Assembly (NCBI GenBank): GCA_020630875.1 | Contig: JAHDIH010000001.1 | Span: forward strand, 682,001-746,000 | From: Deltaproteobacteria bacterium | GTDB taxonomy: Bacteria > Myxococcota_A > Polyangia > Haliangiales > Haliangiaceae | Direction: 5' to 3' | Length of the DNA stretch: 64,000 nt | Shown: positions 27,457 through 33,428 of the stretch, one piece after another | Layout: the number at the start of each line of letters is the position of its first letter | Numbering within the stretch: the stretch's first letter is position 1 | Notes under the pieces: model-generated | Told to the model about the DNA's origin: nothing | Databases searched by the model: none | What the model saw: the letters and a program-made list of their open reading frames with translations, nothing else | Position numbers and translations under genes: made by a program

Positions 27457-27493
27457 AGAAGGATAGTAATCTTAACTGGTTGCGAGATTTATC

Positions 27494-28222
27494 ATGCCCC
27501 AAGCCGACAGAGACAATTCAGTAGTATTTTCACTCAACGAACTTCGACAGATCGAAGAACAGCGGGTGGAAGAAGAAACCGTGGCCCAGCAGCAACAAGC
27601 TGCTCAGGAGCGGGCAGCACAAGAAGCTGCAGAACGAGCGGAGCGAGAAGCACGGGAAGCCGCAGAGCGTGCCGAACGTGAAGCCGAAGAAAGAAGGCTC
27701 GCTGCCATTGAGTCACAGAAAAGGGCAGAAGCGCTCAAAGTGAAAGCGGCTGAAAACCAAGTCAAAATTAAGCAAGAGGCAAAAATCGCCGAAGAGAAGC
27801 TGGCCGCTGAAATGAGCTTGCGGATGGGAGAGGCTCAGAAGAAGAAGCCCATCGGGCTCTTGCTACTATCAGGGTTGCTGGTCATTGGACTGGCGGGATT
27901 CGCATACTTTGCCTACGCGAAAATTTCAGAAAACCAAAGGGTTGCGGCGGAAAACGACGCTACCGCAAAGCGACTCGCTGATTTCCAAATTCAAATTCGA
28001 GAGCATGAATCTCAAATGTCAGAACTGCAAGCCGAGCTTGCTAAGGGCGTGACTCCAGAACAAGCGGCTCAGTTGCGACAACAAATTGCTGATCTGGAAG
28101 CTAAGAAGGCTCGGCGGGAAAAGAGCCGTCAAGCTGCCAAAAACAAAGCAAATCGTGCCGCAGCTGCAAGGGCAGCCAAACGACGTAGATGTAAAGCGGA
28201 CCCATTCGCATCAGGTTGCTAA
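27494..28222 (+). CDS. Tandem paralog 1: FSL-motif coiled-coil membrane protein
   Basis: 242 residues. It starts with the motif NSVVFSLNEL (about 9-18), continues as a long Glu/Arg/Ala coiled coil with EQRVEEE (about 20-110), then a KKKP flank and one membrane helix (about 118-142), then a second heptad-rich helix (SQMSELQAELAKG-AAQLRQQIADLEAK) and a very basic tail ending in a Cys-containing DPFASGC. Positive-inside charges place the N-terminal coiled coil in the cytoplasm and the tail outside. The next two genes have the same plan. No named family is recognised. Confidence 0.8.
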   Translation: MPQADRDNSVVFSLNELRQIEEQRVEEETVAQQQQAAQERAAQEAAERAEREAREAAERAEREAEERRLAAIESQKRAEALKVKAAENQVKIKQEAKIAEEKLAAEMSLRMGEAQKKKPIGLLLLSGLLVIGLAGFAYFAYAKISENQRVAAENDATAKRLADFQIQIREHESQMSELQAELAKGVTPEQAAQLRQQIADLEAKKARREKSRQAAKNKANRAAAARAAKRRRCKADPFASGC

Positions 28223-28237
28223 GGAAGGGATTGAAAG

Positions 28238-28990
28238 ATGGAACAACGTGACAATTCAGTAGTATTTTCTCTTCGCGAACTTCAAAAAATCGAAGAACAG
28301 CGTGTAGAAGAGGAAACCCAAGCGGCGCTTCAATCCGCCGAAGAAATTCGCGCTGCTAAAGAGGCGGAAGAGCTTGCGGCTAAACAAGCTGAGGAAGCTG
28401 CGATTCGTGCAGAACGAGAAGCAGAAGCGGCTCGTCTTGCAGCGATTCAGGAACGTAATCGGCAAGAAGCGATGCAACTGCAGGCAGAGGAGACTCGCGC
28501 GCGAGTCGCGGCGGAGACCAAGCTAGCGCAGCAACGTGCGGCAGAAGAGCAGGTCATTAAGAAAACCGAAGCTAAGAAGAAACGCCCATGGCCTTTGATG
28601 GCGTTGGCTGCGATTTTGGCGGTCGCAGTTGGTGGGACGGCTTATTACGCCTTTAGCAAGGCCGCTGAGAACGAGCGAATCTCTGAGCAAAATGCCGCGA
28701 AAGAGCGTAAACTTCTTGAGCTTCAGCGCACGCTGACGAACAACCGGGAGCAGGTTGCCAGCCTACAAGCTAAGTTGGACGCAGGAGCTACCGCCGAAGA
28801 AGCAGAAAAGCTTCGTAACCAGATTGCAGGCCTGCATTCGCAGAGTAAGGCGGCAGCAGGACTTAGTAGTCGAGGAAAAAGCCGAGGAAAATCCACCCGC
28901 ATTCGTAAGTCGGGAGGCGGCAAAGGGAAAACGAGCGTTAAGCTAAGCGCGAAATGCCGTAACAATCCTTTCGCTGACGGCTGCATTTAA
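28238..28990 (+). CDS. Tandem paralog 2: FSL-motif coiled-coil membrane protein
   Basis: 250 residues, closest to paralog 1. N-terminal NSVVFSLREL (about 6-15) and EQRVEEE, cytoplasmic coiled coil to about 110, KKKRPWP flank, membrane helix (about 117-138), external heptad segment (LQAKLDAGATAEEAEKLRNQ) near 180, Ser/Gly/Arg-Lys-rich stretch, and a C-terminus CRNNPFADGCI that keeps two cysteines. An AAGGAAGGG ribosome-binding site precedes the ATG, 15 bases after paralog 1. The ending C-x(2-5)-[ND]PFA-x-GC-[I] recurs in the family and suggests a disulfide-closed periplasmic tip. Confidence 0.8.
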   Translation: MEQRDNSVVFSLRELQKIEEQRVEEETQAALQSAEEIRAAKEAEELAAKQAEEAAIRAEREAEAARLAAIQERNRQEAMQLQAEETRARVAAETKLAQQRAAEEQVIKKTEAKKKRPWPLMALAAILAVAVGGTAYYAFSKAAENERISEQNAAKERKLLELQRTLTNNREQVASLQAKLDAGATAEEAEKLRNQIAGLHSQSKAAAGLSSRGKSRGKSTRIRKSGGGKGKTSVKLSAKCRNNPFADGCI

Positions 28991-29035
28991 CGAAATTAGA
29001 TCGCAACAAAAGGGTCGTGCGTTTGTCTTATTACT

Positions 29036-29767
29036 ATGACGAACCACGACTCTTTGCTATTTTCTCTAGATTCCCTGCGCGCCATTGAAAAGGAGCGTGT
29101 TCACGAAGAGCGCGCAAAAGGTGAGGCCGCTGCGTCCCAAGCAGAAAGACTTGAGCAGGAGTTAGCGCAAGCTTCTGAACTGGCGGCTCGCCTAGCCAAA
29201 GAGGCTGCCAAGCAGGCAGAGTTGCGAGCTCTGGAGCTTTCGTGGAAGAAGAGTCAAAAAGAACTACAAGAGGCTCAGCAAAAACAACGAAACTTGGGCG
29301 TCGCTTTGGAAATGAGCATTGCTGCTAAGAAGGCTGGCTATAAAAAGAAGGTCGCGCAAATACGCTTTCGCAGAAACCGTCCATGGCTTTTGGCTGCAAG
29401 TGTCCTTGGTACCTTGCTCGCAGTGGTGGCGACGTGGTCGATTAGTCAATCCACTCAGCAGCGGGAGCTTACGACACGTGGAGAAGCGTTAAATCAAACC
29501 CTTCGTGACATTCAGTTTGAGTTGTCGACCAAAAAAGATCGAGTTGCCAGTTTGCAAGGAAAACTTGACCTCACCATTACCCAGGAAGCAGCCGAAAAGA
29601 TGCAACAAAAGATAGCACTACTAAAAAATGATCTCGCTCCAAAAGAAAAGCCCGAAGAGACAAAGAATCCGACAGTTGGTCGAGTGGTCCCCGTGAAACC
29701 AAAGCCCGAAACCATACGCTTGAGTGACGATTGCATCAAGCAGGCCTTTCTTGAAGGTTGCATTTAG
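29036..29767 (+). CDS. Tandem paralog 3: FSL-motif coiled-coil membrane protein
   Basis: 243 residues, the most diverged copy. The N-terminal motif reads DSLLFSLDSL (about 5-14), followed by EKERVHEE and a coiled coil to about 110, RRNRPWLL flank, membrane helix (about 119-140) and an external heptad segment (VASLQGKLDLTITQEAAEKMQQ) that aligns with the matching part of paralog 2. The end DDCIKQAFLEGCI keeps both cysteines of the family tip although PFA is altered. Loss of sequence but retention of layout suggests three distinct subunits rather than redundant copies. Confidence 0.78.
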   Translation: MTNHDSLLFSLDSLRAIEKERVHEERAKGEAAASQAERLEQELAQASELAARLAKEAAKQAELRALELSWKKSQKELQEAQQKQRNLGVALEMSIAAKKAGYKKKVAQIRFRRNRPWLLAASVLGTLLAVVATWSISQSTQQRELTTRGEALNQTLRDIQFELSTKKDRVASLQGKLDLTITQEAAEKMQQKIALLKNDLAPKEKPEETKNPTVGRVVPVKPKPETIRLSDDCIKQAFLEGCI

Positions 29768-29801
29768 CACCAAGACTAGTGAAAAAAGCTTCGACTCGAA
29801 C

Positions 29802-29807
29802 TAGAGT
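29802..29807 (+). promoter_or_regulatory. -10 element before the ECF-like gene
   Basis: TAGAGT ends 6 bases before the GTG at 29814; no clear -35 was found. It fits the leaderless pattern. Confidence 0.3.
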
Positions 29808-29813
29808 CTAGGT

Positions 29814-31019
29814 GTGTGGCGCGTGCTTTACCTGCTAATCCTCGCCGTTGGGGTATTTCTGCTTTCAGAACCCTGGCAGGTTGGAGCCGTTCTCATGGCC
29901 CACGTCATGGCATGGTTTTTTCTTTCGCAACCCTTGGCGCTACTGGCAAAGAAGATTCGGAAGATTCTATTCTTTTTAGTTTTTCTGTTTTTTGCATTTT
30001 TGCTCACGAAGTCTGATGGAGATGCTTTGTGGCAGCTCGACTTGCAGCTGTTCACTCTTCTTCTCAGTGAAGAGGGAGCCGCGTTAGGACTAGCGATGGT
30101 GATGCGAGTGGTAACCATTGTCTTGGTTTCTCACCTCGTCTGCGTTGGAGATCCTAACGCAATTGCCGCTGGTCTTCGAAAACTCGGTGTTCCTTCCAAA
30201 GTCGCCGACTCCATCGATGTAGTTCTCTTTCTTGTTTCGGACACTTCTAGCAAAAAAGGTCGCGGCAATGGAAAGGGACAAGGTAGAGGAAGAGGGCGAG
30301 GGGAGGGACAAAGTACCAAAGAGAAAAGAAGGTTTTGGACAACCGTAAAAGAGTTGGCTAAAGGAGACGTTTCAATTATTGGTGTTTCTTTTGCAAAGCA
30401 AGTCGATCGCGTTGAGCGTCATTTGGAGTCGCGAGATAGCAAGGTGTCACGAGATGTCGCGATTGTGGCATCGGTGGTGTTAACGATGCTGACAATAAAA
30501 ATGTTGAAATTACTTCCAGGACTACCGTTTGCTCCTGGTCACAAGGGAATTTTACTGATTCCATTGTATTTCGCGGCAGGATACCTGACACGTAGTCGTT
30601 TTGGAGCTAGTTGGACGGGACTGACAATGGGACTGGTGGCCTTTTTATTGGGAGATGGTCGTTATGGTGTTTTTGAGATAGCGAAGCACGTCGCCCCCGG
30701 GATTATCGTCGACTTGATGGTACCGTGGTTGTCTAAGAACACCACTTCTAAGCTTGTGTGGTGTTTGGCGGCACTCTTTGTCGCGATGGGAAGATTTTGT
30801 ACCGTGGTCGTTATTGCGCTGTTGGTACAGGCGCCAGAGATCGTCTATGCCTTTTTACTTCCCGGACTTTTACTCCATGGCTCTTTTGGGATAGCGGCAG
30901 GGCTGTTGTCTCGTGCCGTTTTGGTTGCGATTGATAGTTCGTTGAGTGAAAGAGAGGCTACTCCCCTTCGGCATAAAGAGGACAAAAATGGAAAAAGAAA
31001 AAAGAGAACTACTCACTGA
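29814..31019 (+). CDS. Probable ECF transporter T-component fused to S-like membrane domain
   Basis: 401 residues, about ten membrane segments. The N-terminal part (to about 215) resembles EcfT/CbiQ: hydrophobic helices, MRVVTIVLVSHLVCVGDP-type segment, AAGLRKLGVPSKVADSIDVVLFL coupling-helix region and a second coupling segment ending VERHLESRD. Between these lies a Gly/Arg/Lys low-complexity insertion (about 147-170). The C-terminal half (LLPGLPFAPGHKG near 243-255, then SWTGLTMGLVAFLLG and VAPGIIVDL) looks like a substrate-binding S subunit. No ECF ATPase gene is adjacent. The assignment is from pattern only; substrate unknown. Confidence 0.55.
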   Translation: MWRVLYLLILAVGVFLLSEPWQVGAVLMAHVMAWFFLSQPLALLAKKIRKILFFLVFLFFAFLLTKSDGDALWQLDLQLFTLLLSEEGAALGLAMVMRVVTIVLVSHLVCVGDPNAIAAGLRKLGVPSKVADSIDVVLFLVSDTSSKKGRGNGKGQGRGRGRGEGQSTKEKRRFWTTVKELAKGDVSIIGVSFAKQVDRVERHLESRDSKVSRDVAIVASVVLTMLTIKMLKLLPGLPFAPGHKGILLIPLYFAAGYLTRSRFGASWTGLTMGLVAFLLGDGRYGVFEIAKHVAPGIIVDLMVPWLSKNTTSKLVWCLAALFVAMGRFCTVVVIALLVQAPEIVYAFLLPGLLLHGSFGIAAGLLSRAVLVAIDSSLSEREATPLRHKEDKNGKRKKRTTH

Positions 31020-31479
31020 CTGGTGACGGTCGAACTCATACGAAGTCTTCATTGGTACGAGAATCAGAGTGCGTTATCTGAAAAGTCGATGACGCAATCC
31101 AGCATAGACTTGGGATTGCAAACCCATAGCAGTGATACCAACACGCCACTTACATCAAAGATGACGATGAACTATTTACTGAGGATCTGAAAAAGAACCC
31201 CAACGCAACGCCTAAAGCACGTATTTGGCGGATGAGCTCATAGAACGTGATTTGCCAGGTGTGGTAGTCGAACGTGTGTGCGTTGACTACCTGAAGAGAT
31301 CTCATTGGGGAATGAGATACAAATCGTCAACGGAATGGAAGCACCGACAAGTGACTGCGGCAATGCTCGGTGACGACGTCGGCTTGATCATTCCTGCTTC
31401 ACTGCAAGTAGTACTCCAGCCTACCTCAGCCACTTTTATCCGCCCACATTCATTTATTAGTATGTGCTGAGGAGGCAGG
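31020..31479 (+). other. 460-base stretch without a recognisable gene
   Basis: Two short open frames (31023-31196 and 31225-31470) lack family resemblance, signal peptides or ribosome-binding sites. The sequence could be the remains of a decayed gene or a regulatory leader. The only clear element is an AGGAGG Shine-Dalgarno just before 31480. Confidence 0.4.
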
Positions 31480-31869
31480 ATGCAATCTATCTTATTCATA
31501 GTCGCAGGAGCGTGTGTTCTTGGAATGCTTGGACTAGCAGGTTATCTGCTGTGGCAAAAACTTCAGAGTTCAGATCGGGCCAATGCGCTCAAGGACCAAG
31601 TTATCGCCAACCGAAAATTGTCTCAAGCGAAGAAAGCGTACGACAAAGGACAATTTGAAATTGCTGTAAAAATTTACGGCGAGCTTGAAATGTACGAAGA
31701 AGCTGCCAACGTTGCAGCAAGGGTTAACGACTATGCTCGAGCCGCGCAACTTTTCAAAAAAGCCGGAAACGAAAGACGGGCAGCTCACTTTATGGAAAAG
31801 GCAAATCAGAAAGTTGAAGAGCCAGAAGCCAAAGTTGACATCGATCTCTCAAAAGCTATGAACTCTTGA
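31480..31869 (+). CDS. Membrane-anchored TPR-like protein
   Basis: 129 residues. One N-terminal membrane helix (about 4-26) is followed by a basic stretch and TPR/clathrin-like helical repeats (AKKAYDKGQFEIAVKIYGELEMYEEAANVAARVNDYARAAQLFKKAGNERRAAHFME, roughly 50-106), then a charged tail. A strong GGAGG site precedes the ATG. The same layout (membrane helix, then repeats with an EKAGNYTRAIHFYEKAG pattern) opens the kinase gene at 33187-35609, so the two are partial paralogs. It sits 4 bases before the cyclic-nucleotide-domain gene and likely shares its transcript. Confidence 0.75.
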   Translation: MQSILFIVAGACVLGMLGLAGYLLWQKLQSSDRANALKDQVIANRKLSQAKKAYDKGQFEIAVKIYGELEMYEEAANVAARVNDYARAAQLFKKAGNERRAAHFMEKANQKVEEPEAKVDIDLSKAMNS

Positions 31870-31873
31870 TTGC

Positions 31874-32590
31874 ATGGCCCAACGAAAATCATCACTTGAC
31901 GCTGCTACAGTATCTGAATTTATAAGTTCAACGTCGCTGTTTAAGACATGCGATGCGGGGCTCATCGACAAGATTGCTCCCCACATTGAAGCTTGGGACT
32001 ACGACAAAGGCGACGTGGTATTTCGAGCAGGAGGAAACGGCGGGCAACTTGGTTTGGTGTTCGCTGGAAGCGCGAGCCAAGGTACGGTTGATCCAGCCAG
32101 CGGGCAGGTAAGAGAAAGTAAAAAGTTATCCATCGGAGATTGCTTTGGAGAACTTTCGGCGGTGATGGGAACGCCACAACAGTATCAAATCGTTGCGGCA
32201 AGTAGTTGTACTTCGTTTCTTGTTCCCAAAGTAGTGGTGGGGCAGCTTTGCAGTAAGGTCGCTGGATTTTCCCACGCACTCGCGAAGCGACTGGGAGCTC
32301 AAGTAACTAAAAATGGACTGCTGGCTGCATCGAATCGGGACGTAGCGATGCCTCCCGCCGCGAGTAGTCCTCGTGAGGGTGGAGCTGGTGAAGATACGAT
32401 AGAATTTGTTAGAGCCGGATCTTTTGAACCCAATGAACAACTAGCCAAAATGTTGCCGGTAAACGTGATGCAAAAGTTTCGCTTGTTGCCACTTGGTCAA
32501 CGTGATGGACGGCTGGTTGTTGGGATGTCAACCCATTCAGTGGGGCGGCCCGCGTTGAACTTTCTAGGCTTGTTCAGACAAAGCCAGTAG
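31874..32590 (+). CDS. Cyclic-nucleotide-binding domain plus truncated MshEN domain (frameshifted)
   Basis: 238 residues as read. A cyclic-nucleotide-binding-type beta-roll occupies about 15-140 (DYDKGDVVFRAG, GDCFGELSAVMGTP), then a linker and the start of a GspE N-terminal (MshEN) domain, LPVNVMQKFRLLPLGQRDGRLVVGM (about 196-220). After VGMS the frame runs into unrelated sequence and stops. The alternative frame from about 32530 reads NPFSGAARVELSRLVQTKPVV and continues in frame into the next segment, completing the MshEN fold. A one-base deletion near 32527-32533 explains this. Either a pseudogene or a sequence error. Confidence 0.7.
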   Translation: MAQRKSSLDAATVSEFISSTSLFKTCDAGLIDKIAPHIEAWDYDKGDVVFRAGGNGGQLGLVFAGSASQGTVDPASGQVRESKKLSIGDCFGELSAVMGTPQQYQIVAASSCTSFLVPKVVVGQLCSKVAGFSHALAKRLGAQVTKNGLLAASNRDVAMPPAASSPREGGAGEDTIEFVRAGSFEPNEQLAKMLPVNVMQKFRLLPLGQRDGRLVVGMSTHSVGRPALNFLGLFRQSQ

Positions 32591-32604
32591 TTTGCGCGAT
32601 ATCA

Positions 32605-33183
32605 ATGGAGGACTTTATTGAGACCTTCTCTAAGCTCAAGTTGAGCGCCTCGGTTGTAAGTCACGGAGGCGTCCAAGATGCGACCAACTTTAGGGACGTT
32701 ATCTATGAAAAGTCAGACTCGGAGAGAGAAGCAGATAAAGCTATTCGAGTAATTGGTGATGAGGTTGTTAACCTTGCCTCCAAAATTATTGCCCGCTCGC
32801 TGGATCTAGGGGCGTCTGATATCCACATCGAAGAAGAGCGGGAAAGGGTTCCTGTTCGGTTTAGAGTTGGTGGTGGCTTGGTCGATTGGGATCAAATGAT
32901 TCCCGTGTCTTTTGGTAAGGGACTGGTCGCTCGCTATAAAGTTTTGGCTGGTCTGGACATTACCACCAGACGTGTTCCTCAAGACGGAAGAATCGCAGTC
33001 ATTGAATCTATGCTGTTTGATGATGAAATTCGAGCTCAACTTGTGGGCGGAACGCCTCTGCACGAAGTGTGCGGCTATGCCGAAAAAAACGGGCAGTTAA
33101 TGAGTTTTGGACGTTATGCCTCATTTCTAATGCAGGCTAGAAAAATAAGTGCCGGAGAGGCGCTACTGACGGTGGGGCACTAA
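32605..33183 (+). pseudogene. GspE/PilB-like ATPase remnant lacking its ATPase core
   Basis: Continuation of the 31874 gene in another frame. It holds the N2 domain of type II/IV secretion ATPases (ADKAIRVIGDEVVNLASKIIA, ASDIHIEEE, VRFRVGGGLVD, RVPQDGRI; about 40-130). It then jumps directly to the family C-terminus (ESMLFDDEIRAQLVGG, ISAGEALLTV). Walker A, Asp box, Walker B, His box and the zinc region, about 250 residues, are absent. The junction lies at GRIAVIE (32986-33003), where both flanks of an intact gene normally carry a GRI-like sequence, so deletion between short repeats is likely. It cannot hydrolyse ATP as encoded. Confidence 0.75.
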
Positions 33184-33186
33184 CGA

Positions 33187-33428
33187 ATGGACGCAATCTT
33201 AGAACTATTATCTTCACCAGCCGTACGAGGGGGGGCGTTGCGCTCGTCGGATTTGGCATTCTCGTCTTCATTTTTAAAAAGGGAAGTACGAACAATGCTG
33301 CCAAGATCGAGGGATTTGTACGAGAGGGCAATTATTCCGCGGCGGCACTACTCGCGGAACGAGATGGTGACTTTAAAGCTGCGCAGGAGTACTACATAAG
33401 AGGCCAGAAGCCTGGTGCCGCGGCGCAT
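33187..33428 (+). other. 5' end of the TPR-kinase gene, out of frame with its body
   Basis: An ATG at 33187 reads MDAILELLSSPAVRGG and reaches a run of seven G (33229-33235). Past this run the coding sense continues in the frame of the kinase body: a membrane helix (VALVGFGILVFIFKK) and TPR-like repeats (EGFVREGNYSAAALLAERDGDFKAAQEYYIRG) flow without a stop into 33429. A one-base change in the G run would fuse both parts. Confidence 0.65.

Noticed and set aside
29780..29806. Stem-loop candidate (GACTC-N6-GAGTC) after the third coiled-coil paralog
   Set aside because: Only a 5-bp stem without a T-tract; too weak to call a terminator.
31225..31470. 81-codon frame in the gene-poor stretch
   Set aside because: No homology recognised, no ribosome-binding site, and its C-terminal half is low quality; kept only as part of the unexplained stretch.
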